NCBI GenBank assembly: GCA_003240755.1
Contig: QFNF01000049.1
Span: 1-34,722, forward strand
Reading direction: 5' to 3'
Length of the DNA stretch: 34,722 nt
DNA from: Sphingomonas hengshuiensis
Lineage (GTDB): Bacteria > Pseudomonadota > Alphaproteobacteria > Sphingomonadales > Sphingomonadaceae
A program made the translations under genes and the position numbers. A model generated the notes under the pieces. The model did no database searches and was not told the origin of the DNA. It worked only from the letters and a program-made list of their open reading frames with translations. Shown piece after piece: positions 18,201-25,557 of the stretch (positions within the stretch are counted from its first letter, which is position 1; every line of letters begins with the position of its first letter).

Positions 18201-21200
18201 TCAGTTCAGCTTCATGCGCGCACCGGCAAAGAAATACCGGCCGATGATCTGCTGGGCATAGGTAGTATCGGCAATATCCGCCTTCTGCCCGAACACGTTG
18301 TTAACGCCGGTGTAGAACTGAAACCGGTCGGTGGCATCCACACTGACATAGATGTCATGCTGCCACATAGCCTTGATATATTTGTATTCTGACGCAACGA
18401 CGTCAGGATTGCTCTGGTTGGTCAGATTGGCATAGCGTAGCGTCTTGTCGAGGAAATTCAGGCCATAGTTGACGGTAACATTATCCAGCGACCAGGTCAG
18501 GTCTGCATTGGCGCTGTACTTGGGTGCGCGAAAGGCTGATTCCTGGCGGCGATCTGTAACCGGCGCACCGGGCGTACCGATGAACTCCAGCTTGTCGAGA
18601 TAGTTGCCGATCAGTCGCAGGTTGAACCGCCCCGCCGAACCGGCATCGAACGCATAGCTCATGTTGACGTCCAGCCCTGCGGTGCTGAATCGCGCGACAT
18701 TTTGCGGCGCAACGGTAAAACTGACGATATTGCCCTGCGCCGCCGTACCGGTGGCGACATTCGTGCGGGTGATCGAACGGCAGAACACATTGTCGAGCGT
18801 CGCCTGGTCGACGCATAGCCGCGCGACTTCGTTCGCCGTCACCGTGTTGATCGCCCCGCGCAGGTTGATGTCGTACCAGTCGGCGCGCAGCGACAGGCCG
18901 GGAATGAAGCGCGGTTGCAGCACCGCACCTGCCGTCCACGTCGTCGCTTCTTCCTCACGCAGGTCGGCATTTCCTCCGGAGAAGCCCGAGATGTTGGCCG
19001 AGCGGCTGTCAACATAGGCGCTTGGATTGGCGACGCCCAGGCTGGTCAGCAGTGCCTGGCAGTTGGCAGCGCGGGTCGCGGTGCCGTTCTGGATTTCGGC
19101 CCGGTCACATGGGTCGGTGATGAACGCGAAGGTCTGCGACTGGCCGGAGAACAGTTCGCCGATGTTGGGCGCGCGCACCGCCTTCGAATAAGTACCGTTG
19201 AACGTGATGTCGCGCACCGGTGCGTAGCTACCGTTCACTTTCCACGTCGTGGTGTTGCCGATCGTCGAATAGTCCGAGAAGCGGATCGCTGCACCGAGGT
19301 TCAACCGATGGGCGAATGCCACGTCGCGCAGGACGGGGACGTCGAGTTCGGCGAACCCCTCCTTCACGTCGAACTGTCCCTCTTCGCGGCCGAGCGAGTT
19401 GGTGAAGGTCAACCCCTGCGCCGCCAGTGCATCGGGGATGAAGCGGCTTTCCTCCTTGCGATACTCGGCGCCCAGCACGAAGTTCACCGCGCCGCCGGGC
19501 AGTTCGAAGAACTGGCCGAAGTCGCCCGACACCGATCCCGACACGACATGCTGACGCAGTCGCGACCGGTCAGTGGTGGTCGCACGTACGAAATCCAGCG
19601 CCGCCTGGCTAGGGGCGCCGTCGCCGAACAGGTTCAGCGGAACGCACTCACCGGGGCGGAAGGTCGTCGGGTCGACGACGCTGCGGCTGGCATAGGGCTG
19701 GTTGGGCGTCCAGTTCGGGTCAAGGTTCACGCGGCACGTGATCTGCCCGGTGGCCGGATCCCGCACCGCATCCAGCGCAGCGAAGAACCGGTCGTTATAG
19801 GTATTATTGACGTAGCGGTTCGAAATGTCCGACTGGCCGAAGACATAGGACAGTTCGTAGCTGGCGTGGTTGTTGATCTCGCCCCGAGCGCCGACGACAG
19901 CGCGATAGGTTTCGCGCGTGATCGTTTCCCCCCGTTGGCCGATGTCGAAATTGTCCCGCGTCACCAGGACGCCGCCATTGCCGAGATTCGGCAGACCGGC
20001 GGGCAGAAACGGATTACCGTCCTCGACCAACAGGTAATAGTCAAACGATGGCTGCCCCAGCGTGAACGACTTGTTGCGCGCATACTTGCCTTCCGCGAAC
20101 AGCGTCAGTGCCGGCGACACATCGTAATGGGCGATCGCGTTCACGACATGGCGGTCGATCCGCGGCAGCAGGTCATTGAGGTAGTCCGAGATTCTTGTCC
20201 CGCTGCCACCCTGCGAGAAACCGGGACGCAACACGGTGCCAAGGTTGAACGGAACAAGCTGCCCCGCGCCGCTGACGATATAATCGGGCTGGCCGTCGAA
20301 ATCGACGTCGATCCCCCCTTCACGTGCCGTGTCGTTATAACGAACGTCGCGCGTCGGGATATTGTCGGGAATGCCGTTGCTGGCACCGCCGGTATAGCCC
20401 GGCCGGAATTCCGGATCGGCAGGGTTGCGCTGGAAGGTCACGAGGCCGTTGCCACGCAGCCGCGCACGGTCGCGCGATTCAAGGCGGCTTTCCGACCCAT
20501 ATTCATAAGCGACGGCGACGTTGCCGCGTCCGTCGGCGAAATTCCTGCCCGCAGTCACCGCCAACAGTCGGCGCCCCGCATCGCCATATTCGGAGATACC
20601 GGCCTGCGCGCGTGCGGTAATGCCCTCGAAATCGCGCTTCAGGACAAAGTTGACCACGCCGGTCACTGCGTCCGCGCCATAAACTGCCGACGCGCCGCCA
20701 GTCAGGACATCGAACCGTTCGATCAGGTCGCTGGGAATGGTGCCGATGTCGATCGCCTGCGAGCCCGGAACCGACGCCACCTGCCGGCGTCCGTCGATCA
20801 GCACCAGCGTACGATCGGTGCCTAGGTTGCGCAGGTTCAGGGTGTTGAGGCCCGAACCGCCAATGCCGACGCCGCTGCCCGCCGTATCGGCGGAAGTGGT
20901 CGATCCCTGCAGTGCGGGTACTTGCGCCAGAATATCGGTCAGGTTGGTGTTGCCGGCCTGCTGGATCGCGGCCGCGCCGATCGACACGACCGGGCTGGGC
21001 GATTCGAAATCGGGGCGACGGATGCGGGTACCGGTGACGACGATAGTGTCGCCATTGCTGGCATCGGCCGGGGTCTGTGCCGCGGGGTCCGCCGGGATCG
21101 GCACATTGTCGGTGTTGCCGGGCGCTGCGGTCTGGGCGGAAGCAGAGGCGGCGACCACCAGTGCGGCGATGGCGAGAGCGCTACGGCCCGCGCCGGAGCG

Positions 21201-21224
21201 CAGACGCGACGTCGAAAGTTTCAT
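18201..21224 (-). CDS. TonB-dependent outer-membrane receptor
   Basis: The 1007-residue product has a signal peptide (cleavage after Ala30), a low-complexity linker and a TonB-box-like DTIVVT at 59-64. The plug has LTDILAQVPALQG, LNLRNLG-DRTLVLIDGRR and GGASAVYGADAVTGVVNFVL. A long beta-barrel follows. The plug matches the sphingomonad and xanthomonad receptors often linked to plant polymers or oligosaccharides, but the substrate cannot be read here and no transport or degradation genes adjoin it. The last residues are GARMKLN, without the usual C-terminal aromatic. The ATG at 21224 has an AAGGGG Shine-Dalgarno, and a TTG two codons upstream is less likely. The gene has its own terminator and is bounded upstream by the ahcY terminator, so it appears monocistronic. 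Confidence 0.95.
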   Translation of the reverse strand: MKLSTSRLRSGAGRSALAIAALVVAASASAQTAAPGNTDNVPIPADPAAQTPADASNGDTIVVTGTRIRRPDFESPSPVVSIGAAAIQQAGNTNLTDILAQVPALQGSTTSADTAGSGVGIGGSGLNTLNLRNLGTDRTLVLIDGRRQVASVPGSQAIDIGTIPSDLIERFDVLTGGASAVYGADAVTGVVNFVLKRDFEGITARAQAGISEYGDAGRRLLAVTAGRNFADGRGNVAVAYEYGSESRLESRDRARLRGNGLVTFQRNPADPEFRPGYTGGASNGIPDNIPTRDVRYNDTAREGGIDVDFDGQPDYIVSGAGQLVPFNLGTVLRPGFSQGGSGTRISDYLNDLLPRIDRHVVNAIAHYDVSPALTLFAEGKYARNKSFTLGQPSFDYYLLVEDGNPFLPAGLPNLGNGGVLVTRDNFDIGQRGETITRETYRAVVGARGEINNHASYELSYVFGQSDISNRYVNNTYNDRFFAALDAVRDPATGQITCRVNLDPNWTPNQPYASRSVVDPTTFRPGECVPLNLFGDGAPSQAALDFVRATTTDRSRLRQHVVSGSVSGDFGQFFELPGGAVNFVLGAEYRKEESRFIPDALAAQGLTFTNSLGREEGQFDVKEGFAELDVPVLRDVAFAHRLNLGAAIRFSDYSTIGNTTTWKVNGSYAPVRDITFNGTYSKAVRAPNIGELFSGQSQTFAFITDPCDRAEIQNGTATRAANCQALLTSLGVANPSAYVDSRSANISGFSGGNADLREEEATTWTAGAVLQPRFIPGLSLRADWYDINLRGAINTVTANEVARLCVDQATLDNVFCRSITRTNVATGTAAQGNIVSFTVAPQNVARFSTAGLDVNMSYAFDAGSAGRFNLRLIGNYLDKLEFIGTPGAPVTDRRQESAFRAPKYSANADLTWSLDNVTVNYGLNFLDKTLRYANLTNQSNPDVVASEYKYIKAMWQHDIYVSVDATDRFQFYTGVNNVFGQKADIADTTYAQQIIGRYFFAGARMKLN

Positions 21225-21249
21225 GACCAACCCCTTTTACAAGTTACGC

Positions 21250-21259
21250 GTATGCATAC
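21250..21259. promoter_or_regulatory. Perfect 10-base palindrome in the receptor leader
   Basis: GTATGCATAC lies 26-35 bases upstream of the receptor ATG, just before the Shine-Dalgarno, and is flanked by GC on one side and CTCGATACGC on the other. It could be an operator half or a chance palindrome. No second copy was noticed in the window. Confidence 0.25.
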
Positions 21260-21352
21260 CTCGATACGCTTTTTGTCCCCGCATCAACCTTCCGGACGAT
21301 CCGCAAGGTCTGAGATGCGGCATTTGCGCCGCGACTGTTGCCGTGCGGACAC

Positions 21353-21387
21353 AAAAAAGGGGCGGGCATCGAACCGATGCCCGCCCC
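21353..21387 (-). terminator. Rho-independent terminator after ahcY
   Basis: On the minus strand GGGGCGGGCATCG (21387-21375) pairs perfectly over 13 bases with CGATGCCCGCCCC (21371-21359), with a 3-base loop. Six Ts follow (21358-21353). It begins 23 bases after the ahcY stop. Confidence 0.95.
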
Positions 21388-21410
21388 CTCGCAATGAATA
21401 TTCGATCGGC

Positions 21411-22832
21411 TCAGTAGCGATAATGATCCGGCTTGAACGGCCCTTCGACCGGCACGCCGATATAGCTCGCCTGCTTGCTCGTAAGCTTGCTGAGCTTCAC
21501 GCCCAGCTTTTCGAGGTGCAGCGCCGCGACCTTTTCGTCGAGGTGCTTCGGGAGAACATAGACTTCGTTCCTGTAGTTCTCGCCCTTGGTCCACAGCTCG
21601 ATCTGCGCGAGGACCTGGTTGGTGAAGGACGACGACATCACGAACGACGGGTGGCCGGTGGCGCAGCCGAGGTTCACCAGCCGGCCCTTGGCCAGCACGA
21701 TGATCTGCTTGCCGTCGGGGAACCTGACCAGGTCGGTGCCCGGCTTCACTTCGTCCCACTCATAGTTGCTGAGCGCGGCGATCTGGATCTCGCTGTCGAA
21801 ATGGCCGATGTTGCAGACGATGCTCATCGGCTTCATCGCCGCCATATGCTCGGCGGTGATGACGTCGGCATTGCCGGTCGCGGTGCAGAAGATGTCGGCG
21901 CGCGTCACCGCTTCCTCCATCGTCACGACCTCGAACCCTTCCATCGCCGCCTGCAGCGCGCAGATCGGATCGACCTCCGTCACCATCACGCGCGCACCGC
22001 CGTTGCGGAGCGACTGGGCGCTGCCCTTGCCCACGTCCCCGAAGCCCGCGACACAGGCGACCTTGCCGGCCAGCATCACGTCGGTCGCGCGGCGGATCGC
22101 GTCGACCAGCGATTCCTTGCAGCCGTACAGGTTGTCGAACTTCGACTTGGTGACGCTGTCGTTGACGTTGATCGCCGGGAACGGCAGCTCGCCCTTCTTG
22201 GCGATCTCGTACAGGCGGTGGACGCCGGTGGTCGTCTCTTCCGACACGCCCTTCAGGTTCCTGACCGTCTCGGTCAGATAGCCCGGACGCTTCGCGATGA
22301 ACGCCTTCAGCGCGCGCTGGAACTCGACTTCCTCTTCGTTTTCCGGCTCGCTCAGCGTTGCGCCGGCTTCCAGCTTCGCGCCCCACAGCGCGAACATCGT
22401 CGCGTCGCCGCCATCGTCGAGGATGATGTTGGCGGTTTCATCGCCCCAGTCGAAGATGTCGCCGACATAGTCCCAATAGTCGGCGAGGCTTTCGCCCTTG
22501 ATCGCGAACACCGGCACGCCGGCGGCGGCGATGGCGGCGGCGGCATGGTCCTGCGTCGAGAAGATGTTGCACGTCGCCCAGCGGACGTCGGCACCGAGCG
22601 CGGTCAGGGTTTCGATCAGCACCGCGGTCTGGATCGTCATGTGCAGCGAACCGGTGATGCGCGCGCCTTTCAGCGGCTGCGACGCGCCGAACTCGCTGCG
22701 CAGCGCCATCAGGCCCGGCATTTCGGTTTCGGCGATCTCGATTTCCTTGCGACCGAAATCGGCAAGGCCGATGTCCTTGATGACGTAATCGGTCTGCTTG
22801 TCGGCGCCGGCGGGATTGGAGGCGGTGGCCAT
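21411..22832 (-). CDS. ahcY: S-adenosylhomocysteine hydrolase
   Basis: AhcY splits S-adenosylhomocysteine into adenosine and homocysteine, relieving product inhibition of methyltransferases. The 473-residue product is of normal proteobacterial length. It has the opening [20 protein letters not shown], the NAD-binding [33 protein letters not shown], and the C-terminal KPDHYRY that reaches the partner subunit's NAD site. The ATG at 22832 has an AGGAG Shine-Dalgarno 5 bases upstream. An in-frame start at 22910 would add an unrelated leader. A hyphenated palindrome about 86 bases upstream may be its operator. A strong terminator closes the gene, which appears to be transcribed alone. Confidence 0.98.
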   Translation of the reverse strand: MATASNPAGADKQTDYVIKDIGLADFGRKEIEIAETEMPGLMALRSEFGASQPLKGARITGSLHMTIQTAVLIETLTALGADVRWATCNIFSTQDHAAAAIAAAGVPVFAIKGESLADYWDYVGDIFDWGDETANIILDDGGDATMFALWGAKLEAGATLSEPENEEEVEFQRALKAFIAKRPGYLTETVRNLKGVSEETTTGVHRLYEIAKKGELPFPAINVNDSVTKSKFDNLYGCKESLVDAIRRATDVMLAGKVACVAGFGDVGKGSAQSLRNGGARVMVTEVDPICALQAAMEGFEVVTMEEAVTRADIFCTATGNADVITAEHMAAMKPMSIVCNIGHFDSEIQIAALSNYEWDEVKPGTDLVRFPDGKQIIVLAKGRLVNLGCATGHPSFVMSSSFTNQVLAQIELWTKGENYRNEVYVLPKHLDEKVAALHLEKLGVKLSKLTSKQASYIGVPVEGPFKPDHYRY

Positions 22833-22917
22833 GAATGCTCCTGCGTAGGGGCCATGGGGCACGCCCATGGCGGTTGCTGCGCCTCTACCCAGCCGCCGGA
22901 CGAAACGCAAATCCTAC

Positions 22918-22933
22918 ATAAAGATTTCTTTAT
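22918..22933. promoter_or_regulatory. Candidate operator upstream of ahcY (ATAAAGA-N2-TCTTTAT)
   Basis: A perfect inverted repeat with 7-base arms separated by TT lies 86 bases upstream of the ahcY ATG and overlaps the stop of the desaturase-family gene. It is AT-rich in very GC-rich surroundings. ArsR-family SahR regulators control S-adenosylhomocysteine and methionine genes in proteobacteria, and I recall AT-rich palindromes of this general kind for them. The link to SahR is inference. Confidence 0.5.
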
Positions 22934-23760
22934 ATCTTGACCGGCGGCGTCGCCGGCCGCGTTCCGCCACCGCGCGCGCGATCATAGGCGACTGGCAGCG
23001 CAACCCAATCGTGCAGCGTGCGAGGTTGATCGACCTCCGCGATACCCGTCTTCGGCCATTCGTCTCTCGCCGGCATCCACACCGTGCCGAACAGACGGTC
23101 CCAGAGCGTCGTGAACGCGCCGAAATTATGGTCGAAATGCCGCTGTTCCAGCGAATGGTGGATGCGATGGAAGCGGTTGTCGACGATGACGCTGGACAAT
23201 GGCCCCAGATGCCAGCGGGTCGGCGTATGGATCAACGAAGCCTGGAGGTGCATCAGGACCAGCATCGCCGGCACCGCGGGCGCGGCTTCGCTGGCGATCA
23301 GGCTGGTCGGTATCGCGATCAGCAGGATCTGCACGAACGGCTCGATCGGATGGTGGAACGCATTCACCGCCGACATTTCCCGGATCGAATGATGCACGGC
23401 ATGATAGCGCCACAACCAGCGATGCTGCGCACGGTGACACCAGTAGAAAAAGAAGTCGTAGATCGCCGCACCGATCAACGGGGCCACCACCCACGATACC
23501 GGCGTCTGCCACCCCGCGCCGGTTGGCAGGGTAATCACCGGCGCAATGCCCAGTGCGGTCCATAGCGTGCGGAACCCGGCATAGGCGACGCCGCTGATCG
23601 CCAGCCAGATCGCCCAGAACAACAACCCCGGCAACCGGCCTCGCAGCGACTGGCGCTCGCGCGGCGCCAGCAGTTCGACGGCGGTCATGACCGAAAAGCC
23701 GAACGTCCACACGACCAGCGTCGGCTTCACGGTTTCCCACAGGACGGACAGGATAGGCAT
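22930..23760 (-). CDS. Sterol desaturase / fatty acid hydroxylase family membrane oxygenase
   Basis: The 276-residue integral membrane protein carries the di-iron histidine boxes: HRAQH at 109-113, HAVHH at 120-124, HH at 136-137 and HRIHH at 198-202. Several hydrophobic segments occur at about 15-32, 45-70 and 88-107. Family members hydroxylate or desaturate lipids, including carotenoids, sterols and sphingoid bases, but the substrate is not evident. The ATG at 23760 is chosen because the protein opens directly into a hydrophobic helix. A GTG at 23778 would add six residues. The gene starts 41 bases after the yqgE stop on the same strand, so the two may be co-transcribed. Its stop overlaps the possible ahcY operator. 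Confidence 0.88.
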   Translation of the reverse strand: MPILSVLWETVKPTLVVWTFGFSVMTAVELLAPRERQSLRGRLPGLLFWAIWLAISGVAYAGFRTLWTALGIAPVITLPTGAGWQTPVSWVVAPLIGAAIYDFFFYWCHRAQHRWLWRYHAVHHSIREMSAVNAFHHPIEPFVQILLIAIPTSLIASEAAPAVPAMLVLMHLQASLIHTPTRWHLGPLSSVIVDNRFHRIHHSLEQRHFDHNFGAFTTLWDRLFGTVWMPARDEWPKTGIAEVDQPRTLHDWVALPVAYDRARGGGTRPATPPVKI

Positions 23761-23801
23761 GGTACCATGCCTATCCACCCGCCCCTAACAAATGCTTGCC
23801 G

Positions 23802-24362
23802 TCAGGCGGTTCCCGCGCCCAGCGCCAGCAGTCGCGGATCGATGCCCAGCCGGTCGAACCCCGCCCGCCACCGCATCGGCGTCGGCACGTCGAACAGCAG
23901 GTCGCCATCCCCGCCGACGTTCATCCAGCCATGGCGCGACAACTCGCCCTCCAACTGCCCCGCCTCCCATCCGGCATAGCCCAGCGCCACGAGGAAGCGT
24001 GCCGGCCCGGTTCCGGCGGCGATCGCGCGCAGCACGTCGATCGATCCCGACAACGCCCATTTGCCGGCGACGTCGATCGTGTCCTGCCCGCCCCAACTGT
24101 CGTCGTGCAGCACGAAGCCGCGCCGCGTTTCCACCGGCCCGCCCAGATGGATCGGCGCATCGGGCGCATCGCCGGGCTCGATATCGAGCTGCTTGAGCAA
24201 CGCATGCAGCCCCAGACCGTCGATCGTATCGCCGATGCCGACACCCATCGCCCCCTCGTCGTCATGGGTGCACATCGCCAGGACGGCACGGTCGAAACGG
24301 CGATCGCCGATACCCGGCATGGCAAGCAGGATTTCTCCGGCAAGGAATCGTGTCTGTTCCAT
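23802..24362 (-). CDS. yqgE: YqgE/AlgH family protein (UPF0301)
   Basis: The 186-residue product matches this family. It opens with FLAGEILLAMPGIGDRRFDR, continues with AVLAMCTHDDEGAMGVGIGD and IHLGGPVETRRGFVLHDD, and has FLVALGYAGWEAGQLEGEL and GDGDLLFDV. It has no signal peptide or membrane segment. The biochemical role is not established. AlgH was linked genetically to alginate regulation in Pseudomonas. The ATG at 24362 is the only sensible start. The gene is divergent from the peroxiredoxin gene, with 114 bases between starts. Confidence 0.95.
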   Translation of the reverse strand: MEQTRFLAGEILLAMPGIGDRRFDRAVLAMCTHDDEGAMGVGIGDTIDGLGLHALLKQLDIEPGDAPDAPIHLGGPVETRRGFVLHDDSWGGQDTIDVAGKWALSGSIDVLRAIAAGTGPARFLVALGYAGWEAGQLEGELSRHGWMNVGGDGDLLFDVPTPMRWRAGFDRLGIDPRLLALGAGTA

Positions 24363-24476
24363 AATGCGAACGACGCTAATCGCACCCGCGCAGTAGCGCC
24401 ATGGTTGAAAAGGTCCGCATCCGCTCCCACGCTACCGGGACCGCGCGATCGGCGCGCCCGCATTGTGGAGACGAAC

Positions 24477-24959
24477 ATGACGATCAAGGTCGGCGACCGA
24501 CTGCCCCCCGCCACGCTGGTCAAGGTCACGCCCGACGGGCCGGACCAGGTATCGACCGACGATTTCTTCGCCGGTCGCCGCGTGGCCCTGTTCTCGGTGC
24601 CGGGCGCCTTCACCCCCACCTGTTCGGCACGGCACCTGCCCGGCTTCGTCGAACAGGCACAGGCGTTCCATGACAAGGGCGTGGACGAGATCGCCTGCAC
24701 CGCGGTCAACGACGCGTTCGTGCTCGGCGCCTGGGCCAAGGCCGGCGATGCTGCGGACAAGGTCACGATGCTGGCCGACGGCAATGCCGATTTCGCGAAG
24801 GCGCTGGGGCTCACGATGGATGGCTCCGCCTATGGCATGGGCACCCGGTCGCAGCGTTACGCGATGCTGGTCGACGACGGCACGGTCGAGGCGCTGCACG
24901 TCGAAGCACCGGGCGAGTTCAAGGTCAGTTCGGCGGAAAACCTGCTCGCCTCGCTTTGA
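24477..24959 (+). CDS. Prx5-type peroxiredoxin
   Basis: The 160-residue thiol peroxidase reduces hydrogen peroxide and organic peroxides using glutathione/glutaredoxin or thioredoxin. The active site PGAFTPTCSARHLPGF places the peroxidatic Cys at residue 49. A second Cys at 74, in IACTAVNDAFVLGAW, matches the position found in other Prx5 proteins. The end is GEFKVSSAENLLASL. I see no fused glutaredoxin domain and no signal peptide, so it should be cytoplasmic. The ATG at 24477 has a GGAG Shine-Dalgarno 6 bases upstream. The frame is open far upstream, but only as a shadow of yqgE. Confidence 0.96.
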   Translation: MTIKVGDRLPPATLVKVTPDGPDQVSTDDFFAGRRVALFSVPGAFTPTCSARHLPGFVEQAQAFHDKGVDEIACTAVNDAFVLGAWAKAGDAADKVTMLADGNADFAKALGLTMDGSAYGMGTRSQRYAMLVDDGTVEALHVEAPGEFKVSSAENLLASL

Positions 24960-25054
24960 GGTGGCCGGGTTGCAGCCGTCCGTAGCGGAACCGGCGGCGA
25001 CCATTCGAGTTAGTCGGTAGTTACGCAACCATATCGAACGCGAAAGGGAACGTC

Positions 25055-25369
25055 ATGACCAACACGACGACCGGCAAGGATGTCGCCAACGACGTCGCCG
25101 AAACTTCGGGCACGATCGCCGACAAGGCGTCGGCCACCTACGCATCGGCGAAGGAAAGCGTGACCGACGCGGCGGCCAGGTCGCGCGACGCGGTCAGCAG
25201 CGCCGCCAAATCGACCGCCGAGACGGTGAAGGCCCATCCGGGCGCCACCGCCGCGATCGTTGCCGGTGCCGCCGCCGCGATCGCCGGCGCGGCATTCGGC
25301 GCGTCGAAGCTGATCGAGAAGAAGCGCGAAGCGGACGCCACGCCGAAGGTTCCCCCCTCGGCGACCTGA
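25055..25369 (+). CDS. Small Ala-rich helical protein with C-terminal hydrophobic segment
   Basis: The 104-residue product is dominated by Ala, Thr, Ser, Lys and Asp. Residues 8-60 form a predicted amphipathic helix with repeated DKASATYASAKESVTDAAAR-like heptads, resembling LEA or YqjD/ElaB-type stress proteins. Residues 64-83 (ATAAIVAGAAAAIAGAAFGA) are hydrophobic enough for a membrane helix. A charged IEKKREADA tail follows. The ATG at 25055 has an AAGGGA Shine-Dalgarno. The gene follows the peroxiredoxin by 95 bases. A stress or ribosome/membrane-associated role is only a suggestion from composition, and I cannot name the family firmly. Confidence 0.8.
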   Translation: MTNTTTGKDVANDVAETSGTIADKASATYASAKESVTDAAARSRDAVSSAAKSTAETVKAHPGATAAIVAGAAAAIAGAAFGASKLIEKKREADATPKVPPSAT

Positions 25370-25386
25370 GCTCCATACCAGCTACT

Positions 25387-25500
25387 CCGTTCGTACCGGG
25401 TAGCGATCGAGCCTGTCGGACGGGCGTATCGAAGGACCCTCGCCGCATGGTGCTTCGATACGGCGCCTCGACAGGCTCGGTTCCTGCCCGGCACGAACGG
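25387..25500. repeat. 114-base imperfect inverted repeat (intergenic palindromic element)
   Basis: Outer arms CCGTTCGTACCGGG (25387-25400) and CCCGGCACGAACGG (25487-25500) pair with one wobble. Inner arms 25407-25434 and 25453-25480 share GAGCCTGTCG and CGTATCGAAG with their complements, with a 6-base mismatch zone. The CTTCGATAC and CGACAGGCTC words are ones I recall from dispersed palindromes of sphingomonads. It fills the gap between the small Ala-rich gene and amn and could act as a terminator, though there is no T-run. Confidence 0.75.
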
Positions 25501-25521
25501 GGGGGTTCGTCCCGCCCCCCC

Positions 25522-25550
25522 TTGACCTGTCGCGGCGGAACGCCTTAGCC
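25522..25550 (+). promoter_or_regulatory. Candidate sigma-70 promoter of a leaderless amn transcript
   Basis: TTGACC (25522-25527) and TTAGCC (25545-25550) are separated by exactly 17 bases. The ATG of amn begins 8 bases after the -10 hexamer, where transcription would be expected to start. No Shine-Dalgarno precedes the ATG, which fits a leaderless mRNA. Confidence 0.5.
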
Positions 25551-25557
25551 ACAGTCG

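Noticed and set aside
22833..22917. SAH riboswitch upstream of ahcY
   Set aside because: The leader is short and I could not fold the conserved SAH-aptamer core. The palindrome at 22918 is a better regulatory candidate.
18915..22940. Plus-strand open frames of 636 and 672 codons opposite the receptor and ahcY
   Set aside because: Both are antisense to well-supported genes and show no recognisable motif or start signal.
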